From Dulcicalothrix desertica PCC 7102 (GTDB taxonomy: Bacteria; Cyanobacteriota; Cyanobacteriia; Cyanobacteriales; Nostocaceae), in NCBI RefSeq assembly GCF_003991905.1, contig NZ_RSCL01000027.1, positions 1 through 64,000 on the forward strand: a DNA stretch of 64,000 nucleotides. The letters run 5' to 3'. Every line of letters starts with the position of its first letter. The stretch's first letter is position 1. The position numbers and the translations under genes are program-made. Of this stretch, positions 47,445 through 56,383 are shown piece by piece. Under the pieces are notes generated by a model. The model was given only the letters and a program-made list of their open reading frames with translations, made no database searches and was not told the origin of the DNA.

Positions 47445-48167
47445 TTAGGCTTTTGTGAATAACATTAAATGCTGTTGTGGTAGTAAGTTTTTTGTTTCTT
47501 GCCATGTTAAACCTACAGCTTGCATTTCGTTTTTGACTTGCTTTTGTGTCATTTTATGCAACCCTTTAATCATAATAAAAGGGTTTTCACCTCGATATTC
47601 AACAAGTGCGACTCGACCACCTGGTTTTAATGCTTTAGCAATACCAGACATCACTTCATAAGGATATTCAAATTCATGATATGCATCGACCATTACGGCT
47701 AAGTCAATACTTTCTGATGGTAAATTTGGACTATTGAGAGTTGCTAAGATGGGTTCCACGTTATCAATGTGCTTTTCTTCTTTGAAAAAATTAATGATGT
47801 CGAGCATTTGTGGTTGAATATCCACGGCTAAAACTTTACCTTGTGTAAGGGTCGGCGCCATCAAAAAACTTAGATAACCTGTTCCGGCGCCTATATCAGC
47901 AACTACATAATTGGGTTTTAGTTCTAATGCATTGACTATTTTACTAGGTTGTTCTTCAGCTTCTCGACTTGGACGCTCTAACCACATGGCGCCTGTATGT
48001 CGCATTACATGAGCAATTTCACGACCCATATAGAATTTACCAATCCCGTCAGGGTTATGAATTGTACGCTCAGAGTATTTACTAGTTGTTATGGTGTTGC
48101 TAGATGCTGTAACAGGATAAGCTATTAAGCTATATATAAAGATAATGATAATTAATACAGTTCTCAT
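47445..48167 (-). CDS. exported SAM-dependent methyltransferase
   Basis: 240 aa from MRTVLIIIIFIYSLIAYPVT, a signal peptide; an upstream in-frame ATG (48206) is less likely. Class I methyltransferase core: VVADIGAGTGYLSFLMA (SAM site), VLAVDIQPQMLDII, DLAVMVDAYHEFEYP and ALKPGGRVALVEYR. An exported methyltransferase is unusual because SAM is cytoplasmic, so it may stay membrane-tethered facing inwards or bind something else. A conserved YMGREIAHVMRHTGAMWLER block precedes the core. Confidence 0.85.
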   Translation of the reverse strand: MRTVLIIIIFIYSLIAYPVTASSNTITTSKYSERTIHNPDGIGKFYMGREIAHVMRHTGAMWLERPSREAEEQPSKIVNALELKPNYVVADIGAGTGYLSFLMAPTLTQGKVLAVDIQPQMLDIINFFKEEKHIDNVEPILATLNSPNLPSESIDLAVMVDAYHEFEYPYEVMSGIAKALKPGGRVALVEYRGENPFIMIKGLHKMTQKQVKNEMQAVGLTWQETKNLLPQQHLMLFTKA

Positions 48168-48310
48168 AATTTTTGAAATAGTTGATGTTGTGCAAATAAG
48201 GTGCATAACACACCTTATAGAAAAGGCTATATCTGCATTCAGCAGCTACAGCAACTTACTTTAACGTTGTTAGCAACTCTTGGAATAACCTCTAACTTAA
48301 CAATTGGGAT

Positions 48311-48646
48311 TTAATGGCGCCAGTTATTCTCAGCCTGCTGTAGTACATATGTCGCAACATCCTGAATTTCTGGCGCCGTCAATTTGTCTTTATAAGCAGG
48401 CATATTATTCTTACCATTGGTTACCAGCTCAGTAATAGCTTCCATCGAATCGATTCCATTTCGTTTCAGAGCCTTCTTAAACAGATTTTTACCACGTCGC
48501 ACAATATTACCACCATTAATATGGCATCCTGCACAATTGGCTTCAAATATTTTACTTCCGGCGCCTATATCTTCAGCATATGCGGGTTGAATAGTAATAA
48601 CTATCAATAATAATACTAGAACTACTAACTTCTTCAATTTATTCAC
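48311..48646 (-). CDS. petJ: cytochrome c6-type protein (c6-like)
   Basis: 111 aa. Signal peptide (KKLVVLVLLLIVITIQPAYA), haem site NCAGCH, axial Met in NNMPAYKDKL, and the family ending ATYVLQQAENNW. The INGGNIVRRGKNLFKKAL stretch resembles the c6-like (c6B/c6C) group more than classic c6, so it may be a low-potential paralogue and not the photosystem I donor. Located in the thylakoid lumen or periplasm. The petJ symbol is provisional for that reason. Confidence 0.85.
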   Translation of the reverse strand: MNKLKKLVVLVLLLIVITIQPAYAEDIGAGSKIFEANCAGCHINGGNIVRRGKNLFKKALKRNGIDSMEAITELVTNGKNNMPAYKDKLTAPEIQDVATYVLQQAENNWRH

Positions 48647-48823
48647 CTCATAATTACTGGTATCTATAATTATACTCTACTTAAGAAGTATATCTAAAGA
48701 TAGATGCTATTAAAAATGTACTGATTATCTACCTAAAGGAAGTAACGAATTTTAAGTTACTGCGCCAATATAAAAATAATATGACATGTCAATTAATTAG
48801 TGCGGTAAGAACCGTAGTAGCAT

Positions 48824-49627
48824 ATGGCTAATAACATAAAAGAACAAATAAAAGCTGACTTAGATTTAGCGAAACAAACTGGGCAACTGCGAGTTGACCG
48901 AGTTAGAGAAATCGTGAAATCTGCCGTTTCGGGGGTAGTTGGAGAATTTAAAGAAGGTTCAAGAGATTTACGTATATTAGTACGTGAAGCCGTTTCTGCG
49001 GTAACTGAAAACCTAACTGAACGCGGTACTGAAATCAAAGAAGAAGTTACTGCATCAATTGAAGGTGCCCTCGAAGCTGTAAACGCCCAAAGACACGAAG
49101 CAATTGCACAAACACAAGCTCAAGTTAAGCAGTTGCAAGCGCAGGTAGACGAAGAAGAAGAGAAAATTCAACAAGAAGTAGACGGAATCTTGGCAGAAAT
49201 TAAAGACACAAGCACAGAAAAGTCTTCACACGTCAAAACCTCTATTGAATCTGCTGTAAACGCAATTCAAAATAGTGACGAAGCAGCATTATTAAGAAAA
49301 CGCTATGCTCAGTTACAAGCACAACTGGCAATTGTTAGAGCAAACTTAGCCGCGCGTTATGGTGGACGTGGTGAAGAAGTAACTAATTACCTTGAAGAAG
49401 CCAAAAAATGGTACAATGATTCACGCCCACAAGCTGAATCCATGATTGGACAAGTCAAAGAAAAGCATGGGCAACTCGATGTTAAATTGGGTGAAGCTGG
49501 CGGCGCCATTGCACGTCGTGAACATCAAGTAAAACAAGTATTAAAAGACTTACTTGTAGCAGCGACAAGCTTGTTTAAAGACAAAGACACTGTAGACAAC
49601 GGTAAGGAACCTGCAATTCGTAAGTAA
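48824..49627 (+). CDS. coiled-coil / LEA-like protein
   Basis: 267 aa, nearly all amphipathic helix and without Cys or membrane segments. Repetitive motifs VREIVKSAVSGVVGEFKEGS, REAVSAVTENLTERG and AIAQTQAQVKQLQAQVDEEE recall LEA or apolipoprotein-like proteins. Downstream, on the other strand, are YqaE and a four-helix holin-like gene, a set that suggests envelope or desiccation stress. Ends before a dispersed repeat and a hairpin terminator. Confidence 0.7.
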   Translation: MANNIKEQIKADLDLAKQTGQLRVDRVREIVKSAVSGVVGEFKEGSRDLRILVREAVSAVTENLTERGTEIKEEVTASIEGALEAVNAQRHEAIAQTQAQVKQLQAQVDEEEEKIQQEVDGILAEIKDTSTEKSSHVKTSIESAVNAIQNSDEAALLRKRYAQLQAQLAIVRANLAARYGGRGEEVTNYLEEAKKWYNDSRPQAESMIGQVKEKHGQLDVKLGEAGGAIARREHQVKQVLKDLLVAATSLFKDKDTVDNGKEPAIRK

Positions 49628-49644
49628 ATTAAATTGTAGATAAA

Positions 49645-49725
49645 ATCCCCCCCTGCCCCCCGAAATTCGGGGGGTAAATTTATGCATTTAAAGCCCCCCT
49701 TATCAAGGGGGTTGGGGGGGTTAAT
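49645..49725. repeat. CCCCTTATCAAGGGGG-type hairpin repeat
   Basis: ccccgaaattcggggggta and ccccccttatcaagggggtt follow one another. The same family is at about 7016-7125. Confidence 0.75.
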
Positions 49726-49740
49726 TATATATCAAAAAAT

Positions 49741-49768
49741 AAGGTGTAAGCTTAACTTACACCTTTTG
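49741..49768. terminator. bidirectional hairpin terminator
   Basis: aaggtgtaag and cttacacctt form a 10-bp stem with a short loop, then tttt. It lies between the convergent LEA-like gene and yqaE. Confidence 0.7.
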
Positions 49769-49804
49769 AAAACCACTCTTATCCTTACTTACCTAGATAA
49801 ACTT

Positions 49805-49993
49805 TTATACAGTTCTGCGGGGGTCGAGACCTTCTTCATACTTGGAAATTGCCCAAAGCGCATGAATACTACCAGGAAGCCAACCTAACAAAGTCAACAG
49901 AACATTGATAATTAGAGTTTGACCTACACCGTATGTGAGGAAAATACCTAAAGGAGGTATTGCAATACCGAGAATGTAACGAAGTGCTTTCAT
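49805..49993 (-). CDS. YqaE/Pmp3 family membrane protein
   Basis: 62 aa, two membrane helices: ILGIAIPPLGIFLTYGVG and LIINVLLTLLGWLPGSIHAL. This is the Pmp3/UPF0057 pattern. Members are induced by salt, cold or membrane stress. 41 bp downstream of the holin-like gene on the same strand, so probably one transcript. Confidence 0.92.
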   Translation of the reverse strand: MKALRYILGIAIPPLGIFLTYGVGQTLIINVLLTLLGWLPGSIHALWAISKYEEGLDPRRTV

Positions 49994-50034
49994 AGTTTTG
50001 TGAGTTGTTTGTACAGATTGATTTAGTTGAATAA

Positions 50035-50442
50035 TTAGCTAGAAGGCAATTGAGCTTTATTTTCGCTACCCTTGAGGGCAACATTCTTTTCGACGAAGTA
50101 GTTGTTAATAAACGTGTTAGCTAGCGATAGAATTACAGGTCCTAAAATAAATGCTGCAATTCCATGTACGCCAAATCCAGGAACTAATGCTGCTGCCAAC
50201 CAAAAACAGAATCCGTTGACAATTAATGAGAAACCGCCGAAAGTGGCAAAATTCAATGGTAAAGAGAATGCTGATAAAACTGGCTTAAGCGAACCATTAA
50301 GAAAACCGATTACGGCGCCCGCAATTAAAGCTGCTGGAAAGTTGGCGATAACAACGCCACGAAAAAGAATATCTACAATCAATAGGCTCAATGTGGTAGC
50401 CAAGACTGTTAAAAAGGTGGGTAACATCACTTTCACCTGCAA
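50035..50442 (-). CDS. four-helix 'phage holin family' membrane protein (PF04020 type)
   Basis: 135 aa with four membrane helices. Key stretch: AGAVIGFLNGSLKPVLSAFS then LPLNFATFGGFSLIVNGFCF. Widespread in bacteria and, despite the family name, not a phage gene. Function unknown; the yqaE neighbour suggests an envelope-stress role. Confidence 0.88.
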   Translation of the reverse strand: MQVKVMLPTFLTVLATTLSLLIVDILFRGVVIANFPAALIAGAVIGFLNGSLKPVLSAFSLPLNFATFGGFSLIVNGFCFWLAAALVPGFGVHGIAAFILGPVILSLANTFINNYFVEKNVALKGSENKAQLPSS

Positions 50443-50548
50443 TGAATATTAGCTTGTTATGTTCTTTTTATATATTTATCGATTTGCCAATTCTTTACCT
50501 CTTTAACAAGGATGATAACGGTTATATCGTGAGATAGAGATTAAACTA

Positions 50549-50655
50549 GCAACGGATGATGAACGGATGTAACGGATAGTTTATTTTAGCTAACTGTTGG
50601 TGGCTTATAAGCCACCTTACAATTACTCATCCGTTACATCCGTTACATCCGTTGC
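50549..50655. repeat. STRR inverted pair downstream of uvrB
   Basis: gcaacggatgatgaacggat on the left and catccgttacatccgttgcc on the right enclose a short ggtggcttataagccacc palindrome. It may terminate uvrB, whose stop is 3 bp away. Confidence 0.8.
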
Positions 50656-50658
50656 CAG

Positions 50659-52659
50659 TTATCTACCTACCAACTTGTCGCGTAAGGTTTTAATTTTGTC
50701 GCGAAACTTAGCTGCTTCTTCAAATTCTAAGTTCTTGGCAGCATCCTTCATTTGCGCTTCTAATTTGGTAATTAAATCAGGAATGCTTTCTAATGGTATT
50801 TCGTCAATGTGTTCTTCGACTATCTGTAATTCCTGGGAATTCAGGCGCCGCGAAACTTCTAAGAATGATAAAATTGCATTACTCGATTTTTTCTTGGCTA
50901 TTGGTTGCGGTGTAATGCCGTGCATCTTATTATGTGCCATTTGAATACCACGGCGCCGTTCGGTTTCTTCGATGGTTTTTAACATGCTGTTAGTAAGGTT
51001 ATCAGCGTACATTATCGCTTGCCCACGTATATGACGCGCAGCTCGACCTACGGTTTGAATTAAAGAACGTTCCGCACGTAGAAATCCTTCTTTATCAGCA
51101 TCTAAAATTGCCACTAACGAAACTTCAGGTAAATCTAAACCTTCCCGCAGTAAGTTTACACCTACCAATACATCAAATTTTCCATCACGTAAGTCTTGGA
51201 TAATTTCAATACGTTCAATGGAATTAATTTCTGAGTGTAAATATCTAACGCGAATACTATTATCTTGCAAATACTCGGTTAAATCCTCAGCCATTCGTTT
51301 AGTTAAAGTCGTAACTAATACCCGTTCTTGTAGGTCTACACGGTCTTTAATTTCGCCTAATAAATCATCAATTTGACCATTACTAGGACGGACAACAATT
51401 TCTGGGTCAAGCACTCCAGTCGGACGAATAATTTGTTCAGCGACATTATCTTCAGAGATTCCTAACTCCCAATCCCCAGGAGTTGCTGAGACAAAAATAC
51501 ACTGATTGACTTTCTGCCAAAATTCCTCTGATTTTAAAGGACGGTTATCAGCAGCACTTGGTAAACGAAACCCATGTTCGATTAGTACTTTTTTACGCGC
51601 TTGGTCGCCATTATACATACCGCGAATCTGAGGTACTGTAACGTGAGACTCATCTATTACTAGCAACCAATCTTTAGGAAAATAATCAATTAAACATTCA
51701 GGTGGTTCTCCTGCAAGTCTCCCAGCTAAATGACGTGAGTAATTCTCGACACCGTTACAATAACCAACTTCGCGCAACATTTCTAAATCGTAACGGGTAC
51801 GCTGGTCAATGCGCTGTGCTTCTAACAACTTATTTTGTTCTTCTAGTTCCAGTTTACGTGCTTTAAGTTCAGCCGCTATATCATTAATAGCTACCTCTAA
51901 TCTATCTTCGGGTGTAACGAAGTGACGTGCTGGATACAAATTTACTGCTTGTAAACTCTGTAATATTTCCCCTGTTACTGGGTCAACATAACGAATTGCA
52001 TCAACTTCATCCCCAAAAAACTCAATGCGAATAATTCTATCTTCGTATGCAGGTCCAATTTCGAGAACATCACCCCGAACCCTAAACTTACCCCGACCCA
52101 TTTCAATATCGTTACGGGTATATTGAACAGACACAAGGTCTTTCAAAATTTCTCGTTGGTCTACTTCCATCCCGACTTGAAACGGAATTGCAGCTTTGAG
52201 ATATTCATTAGGGATACCCAAACCATATATACAGCTAATCGAGGCAACAACAATAACATCGTTCCGTTCAAACAGCGAACGAGTCGCTGAGTGTCGTAAC
52301 ATATCTATTTCGTCATTAATCGAAGCTGTCTTTTCTATAAATGTATCGCTGACAGGAATATAAGCTTCTGGCTGATAATAATCGTAATAACTAACAAAAT
52401 ATTCAACAGCGTTATTTGGGAAAAACTCTCGTAATTCGTTACATAACTGCGCTGCCAACGTTTTATTGTGTGCTAAAACTAACGTTGGTTTACCTACCTT
52501 TTCTATTACTGACGCGATTGAAAACGTTTTACCAGTCCCAGTGGCGCCGAGCAACGTTTGGTACATATTACCAGCATTTACAGATTTAACCAATCGCTCA
52601 ATAGCGTGCGGTTGGTCACCAGTTGGTTGAAAGGGTGCTTGAAGATTAAACTCTTTCAT
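50659..52659 (-). CDS. uvrB: excinuclease ABC subunit B
   Basis: 666 aa from [19 protein letters not shown]. Walker [15 protein letters not shown], the beta-hairpin region [12 protein letters not shown], helicase motifs VIDESHVT and [24 protein letters not shown], and the C-terminal UVR domain ([20 protein letters not shown]). Works with UvrA and UvrC in nucleotide excision repair. The reading frame extends 19 codons further up, but the family starts at this Met. Confidence 0.97.
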   Translation of the reverse strand: MKEFNLQAPFQPTGDQPHAIERLVKSVNAGNMYQTLLGATGTGKTFSIASVIEKVGKPTLVLAHNKTLAAQLCNELREFFPNNAVEYFVSYYDYYQPEAYIPVSDTFIEKTASINDEIDMLRHSATRSLFERNDVIVVASISCIYGLGIPNEYLKAAIPFQVGMEVDQREILKDLVSVQYTRNDIEMGRGKFRVRGDVLEIGPAYEDRIIRIEFFGDEVDAIRYVDPVTGEILQSLQAVNLYPARHFVTPEDRLEVAINDIAAELKARKLELEEQNKLLEAQRIDQRTRYDLEMLREVGYCNGVENYSRHLAGRLAGEPPECLIDYFPKDWLLVIDESHVTVPQIRGMYNGDQARKKVLIEHGFRLPSAADNRPLKSEEFWQKVNQCIFVSATPGDWELGISEDNVAEQIIRPTGVLDPEIVVRPSNGQIDDLLGEIKDRVDLQERVLVTTLTKRMAEDLTEYLQDNSIRVRYLHSEINSIERIEIIQDLRDGKFDVLVGVNLLREGLDLPEVSLVAILDADKEGFLRAERSLIQTVGRAARHIRGQAIMYADNLTNSMLKTIEETERRRGIQMAHNKMHGITPQPIAKKKSSNAILSFLEVSRRLNSQELQIVEEHIDEIPLESIPDLITKLEAQMKDAAKNLEFEEAAKFRDKIKTLRDKLVGR

Positions 52660-52744
52660 ATATTCGTACTTAAGTACTATGAATACCCTACATAATAGTA
52701 GCGAATGTACCACCAAGAGCGCTTGCTAAAAATACGGTATTTTC

Positions 52745-52823
52745 CTACGGATAACCAGAAACCGGGTTTCTACGCTAATTTGTAACTTTTATTACAATCC
52801 CCAACAAAGAAACCCGGTTTCTA
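52745..52823. repeat. GAAACCGGGTTTCT inverted repeat
   Basis: accagaaaccgggtttctac and aagaaacccggtttctaacg face each other across about 45 nt. Same family as 43759 and 32066. Confidence 0.75.
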
Positions 52824-53000
52824 ACGTTTCTATTTTGTAATTAAGTTTTACTAATCGTAACGATTAATGTTTACTTATATGTATATGATGAAGATAATTA
52901 TACCTATGTAAGCCCTTTTGAAGTTAAACTCTCATATAGAGGGAAATTTTTCATACTCCTAAGTATCGTAAAATTCAATTAAGAAGTGAGGGTATAATAC

Positions 53001-53564
53001 ATGGGCATCAGCAGCACTGGCAAACCAACCAGTCCTCGGCAGCGACGTGCCAAGCTCAAAGGGGAAGCCACAGTGGATGTTGAAAACAGCCAAGGTCAAG
53101 CTGAAACCACACCTGAAACCAACAATTCAGTTGAAACAGAAGAAACAAAAGTAGAAAACAAAGTCGAGTTAACAAAGGATAAGCCAGTGCCAGCAGAATC
53201 ATCCAACGGAAAAGAAAAATCGAGCAAGCTTGAGCTTCGTGAAGAAAAACCCAGTTCACTTGCAGTTTCCGGTCAACGTCCAATTGCCGCAAGTGATTTA
53301 GAAATTGCCGAAACAATGTCAATTTCAGGTATTCGTCCAATTGGGGTTAGCCATCTACATGTTGTAGACACAGTGAATATCATGGGTATTCGTCCAATTG
53401 GTGCGAATACAATAGATGTAGTAGACAACATCAACCTTTCTGGTATTCGTCCTATCGCTTCCAGTGCGCTTGTTGTTTCAGAAACCTATTCAGTAATGGG
53501 CAATCGTCCTGTCGCTTCAAACAGCATTGACGATTCCGACATGATAATGGGCTTTTTAGATTAA
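53001..53564 (+). CDS. GIRPI-repeat protein, cyanobacterial
   Basis: 187 aa. The N-terminal half is charged and disordered (VENSQGQAETTPETNNSVET). The second half is five ~20-residue repeats of the form SGIRPIxxxxLxVxxTxxI: SGQRPIAASDLEIAETMSI, SGIRPIGVSHLHVVDTVNI, and so on. Probably a small beta-solenoid or sheet. No known function. The SD-like gtgaggg and a TATAAT sit close to the ATG. A clear terminator follows. Confidence 0.75.
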   Translation: MGISSTGKPTSPRQRRAKLKGEATVDVENSQGQAETTPETNNSVETEETKVENKVELTKDKPVPAESSNGKEKSSKLELREEKPSSLAVSGQRPIAASDLEIAETMSISGIRPIGVSHLHVVDTVNIMGIRPIGANTIDVVDNINLSGIRPIASSALVVSETYSVMGNRPVASNSIDDSDMIMGFLD

Positions 53565-53606
53565 TAATTTAAATTAATTCAATAAGTAAAACTTATTTAT
53601 TCTCTC

Positions 53607-53634
53607 AACCCGATTTTGAACAATCGGGTTTTTT
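53607..53634 (+). terminator. Rho-independent terminator of the GIRPI gene
   Basis: aacccgatt / aatcgggtt stem (9 bp) with a 6-nt loop, followed by tttttt. Confidence 0.9.
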
Positions 53635-53644
53635 AGTTTGAATA

Positions 53645-53895
53645 TTTTTACTAGGGGATATATGCCATTTCCATAATTACTAGGGTCGTTACTAGGGTCA
53701 TTACTAGGGCTAATGTTATATCCCCTAGTAATTTTGAGATGTTTTTACTAGGGGATATACGCTATTTCCATTAATTACTAGGGTTTTTACTAGGGTCATT
53801 ACTAGGGCTAGTGTTATATCCCCTAGTAATTTTGAGATGTTTTTACTAGGGGATATACGCTATTTCCATTAATTACTAGGGTTTTTACTAGGGTC
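53645..53895. repeat. 2.6 tandem copies of a ~98-bp hairpin repeat
   Basis: Each unit starts tttttactaggggatatac and ends atatcccctagtaatttt, with ttactagggtcattactagg inside. Spacing is 97 and 98 bp. The ends of each unit are inverted repeats. The ttactgggg hairpins near 16220 look like relatives. Confidence 0.9.
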
Positions 53896-54098
53896 ATGGC
53901 GCCTGCTTCTAATGAAACGTGGTATCTATCTTTAAGTAGACTATCGCTTATCCCAATAGAGAGAAGGCATCATCTGAGGGATCAAGTTAAGATTCATCAA
54001 TAAATAAACAAAATATAAATAAAGTTTAAAGTTTTACCAGTGCCAGAGCTTCAATAATAGGCTTACTGGGATTTAAGTGTTTACTGTGGTTGAATTTT

Positions 54099-54127
54099 AG
54101 GTGAGTATTAATGCTCACCTTTTTTTA
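54099..54127 (+). terminator. orphan Rho-independent terminator
   Basis: aggtgag ... ctcacct stem followed by ttttttt. It lies about 490 bp beyond the previous terminator with no ORF between, so it may end a small RNA read on the + strand from around 53950-54030. Confidence 0.6.
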
Positions 54128-54188
54128 TTGGAGGAAAGCACGCTTGGGAAGCACTGAAGTGCTTATTACGTGGGGCAGCAGCGTTTTG

Positions 54189-54986
54189 TTAACTTCCAAT
54201 TACGACACCCCAGAAATAATCCTCGAAAGGCGCCTCGTCTAAATTGATATGATATTGTCTAGCCCAAGAATACACGTCCATACTAATACGCCCGTTCTCG
54301 TCAGAAAACCAGTCGCCTCCTTTTATTGAGATATTACCTAAAATGCTAATCCAATGGGTGGGAAGTGGAAGGAATGGTGTTTTTCCACGTAACAAACCAT
54401 CAGCAGTAATTAAAGCAAATGCAACTCCACCTGCTGCAACTGATGCAGATGCTTCTTGCAGTGCGTCAAATTCTCCATATAAATATGTGTGACGGTAAGT
54501 GCAGGTGCGATAGCCTAATATTTCTTTTGTCCAACCTTTCATTTCCCAAGATTTTGTCATCCCAGCTAAGTTACGCACAATCTCCGGCGCCTCTGCTTCA
54601 ATATTAAATATGGAGTTTTCAGATTCTCGCAACGTCGCTAAAACCATCCAGTCAGACTGACTCATTCGCAGGCGCCCATTACTACGTCGTAAAGTCCGTG
54701 ATGCCTCTATTTTGGTTGTTGTCAGAGTGTAACTGCCTGTTTCAAACAAACTACGGCAAATTTGGACATACCGTAAAGGCTGCTTGCGAACCAATTCAAA
54801 TACAATAGCAGCAGGGCCACAAAAAGGTTGGGCACCTTGGTTGATTTGAAACGGGTCATTTAGACGCAACCGCATTTCTGCAACTAACTGCTTTTTATCA
54901 ACGCTTGCCCATACACCAGGAGTTTTGGAATTTTCAAAGTCTGTTAAGGCGCCGAGGACTGTAGGATTTAATAGCTGGGAAGTCAT
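54189..54986 (-). CDS. hypothetical protein, papain-like cysteine peptidase candidate
   Basis: 265 aa. A QGAQPFCGPAAIVFELV block looks like the oxyanion Gln and nucleophile Cys of a papain-like/C39-like fold, and a later PTHWISILGN could hold the His. Between them are helices without membrane segments. The pattern is seen; enzyme identity is inferred. No partner gene is adjacent, so the substrate is unknown. Confidence 0.6.
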   Translation of the reverse strand: MTSQLLNPTVLGALTDFENSKTPGVWASVDKKQLVAEMRLRLNDPFQINQGAQPFCGPAAIVFELVRKQPLRYVQICRSLFETGSYTLTTTKIEASRTLRRSNGRLRMSQSDWMVLATLRESENSIFNIEAEAPEIVRNLAGMTKSWEMKGWTKEILGYRTCTYRHTYLYGEFDALQEASASVAAGGVAFALITADGLLRGKTPFLPLPTHWISILGNISIKGGDWFSDENGRISMDVYSWARQYHINLDEAPFEDYFWGVVIGS

Positions 54987-55052
54987 AATTAGCTGGTATA
55001 AATAAAATTAGTTAAAAACAAACTTATAACCATTTATACCTGCTTGAACAAA

Positions 55053-56297
55053 CTAATTACAGAATTTCTCTACACATCGTACAAAAATTTCCACACCCAT
55101 TGCCAAAGCAGTTTCGTCAAAATCGAATCGTGGGTGATGGTGCGGATATGCTAAACCCTTCTCAGGATTTGCTGAACCCAAGAAAAAGTAACAACCAGGA
55201 ACTTCTTGTAAGAAAAATGACATATCCTCGGCGCCCATAGTTTGACATTCGGGTGCAATACCAAGCGGTGTCTCCACAACTTCCTCAGCAACAGAGCGAA
55301 CAAGTTCTGCGATAGCTGCATCGTTAATTACTGCCGGATATAATGACCAGTAATTTAAGTCATATTTGGCACCCTGCGCTTCACAAATACCACTGATAAC
55401 TTGCTCGATACGATTCTTAAAAAAGCCTACTAAAGCTGGGTTAAAGTACCTAACAGTCCCGCTCATGTCAGCAGTATCAGCAATTACATTACGCTTAGTG
55501 CCCGCATGAAGTTTACCAATGGTAACAACGGCGGAATCAATCGGGTTAACGTTACGTGAGACAATAGTTTGCAGTGCATTAACAACTTGGGCAGCAACAA
55601 CAACCGAATCTACAGTTTGATGTGGCATGGCGCCATGTCCACCTCGACCAGAAATCGTGCAATCAAAAGATTCTACAGCAGCCATTAAGGCGCCGGGTCG
55701 AACACCTACAGTTCCTACAGACAAGTTATTCCACAAATGTAAGCCAATAATCGCATCAACCTGTGGATTTTTGAGAACTCCCGCTTCTATCATCGGTTTG
55801 GCGCCACCTGGGCCTTCTTCAGCAGGTTGAAAAATTATTTTAACAGTGCCAGCAAAATCATGACGATGTTGATGTAAATAATACGCTGTACCAAGAGCAA
55901 TAGCAGTGTGCCCATCATGTCCACAAGCGTGCATCAACCCGTCGTGCTGCGAACGGTAACTTACTTCGTTAAGCTCCTGAACAGGTAATGCGTCCATATC
56001 CGCACGAATTGCCAAAACTTTAGAGTGCTGAGTGCTGAGTACTGAGTGCTGAGTGGGGAGTTTTTCGCCTTTGATAATGGCAACAATACCTGTTTGGGCA
56101 ATACCTGTTTGATGTTCAATGCCCCATTCTTGCAACTTACTCGCAATAAATGAAGAAGTAAGTTTTTCTTGAAAACCTAATTCGGGCTGTTGATGGAGTC
56201 GGCGCCGCCATTCGATTATTTGCGGATGAAGGTTGCGAATAGACAGGCGAATTCGAGATAAATCGACTGAAGTTAAACTTGGAAAAGCAGAAATCAT
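55053..56297 (-). CDS. M20-family amidohydrolase
   Basis: 414 aa. Starts before RLHQQPELGFQEKLTS, the family opening. Metal sites: ACGHDGHTA and EEGPGGAKPM, and a dimerisation-domain stretch (SGRGGHGAMPHQTVD). Likely releases an amino acid from an N-acyl or indole conjugate. Between IIKGEK and KVLAIRADMDAL sits PTQHSVLSTQHS, which is encoded by a dispersed agtgctg repeat inserted in frame. The rest is normal, so the enzyme may tolerate it. Confidence 0.92.
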   Translation of the reverse strand: MISAFPSLTSVDLSRIRLSIRNLHPQIIEWRRRLHQQPELGFQEKLTSSFIASKLQEWGIEHQTGIAQTGIVAIIKGEKLPTQHSVLSTQHSKVLAIRADMDALPVQELNEVSYRSQHDGLMHACGHDGHTAIALGTAYYLHQHRHDFAGTVKIIFQPAEEGPGGAKPMIEAGVLKNPQVDAIIGLHLWNNLSVGTVGVRPGALMAAVESFDCTISGRGGHGAMPHQTVDSVVVAAQVVNALQTIVSRNVNPIDSAVVTIGKLHAGTKRNVIADTADMSGTVRYFNPALVGFFKNRIEQVISGICEAQGAKYDLNYWSLYPAVINDAAIAELVRSVAEEVVETPLGIAPECQTMGAEDMSFFLQEVPGCYFFLGSANPEKGLAYPHHHPRFDFDETALAMGVEIFVRCVEKFCN

Positions 56298-56352
56298 CTT
56301 AAAACTCTAATTGAATAACAGTAATGCACTTCTATTCCTATTATGCTTTGGT

Positions 56353-56383
56353 TTATCCGTTACATCCGTTACATCCGTTGCCA
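56353..56383. repeat. STRR arm overlapping the bioD stop
   Basis: atccgttacatccgttacat then ccgttgcc. Read on the bioD strand it gives the final QRM codons and TAA. Confidence 0.75.

Noticed and set aside
53640-53900. CRISPR array in the actagggg tandem repeats
   Set aside because: The units are ~98 bp and fully repeated with no unique spacers.
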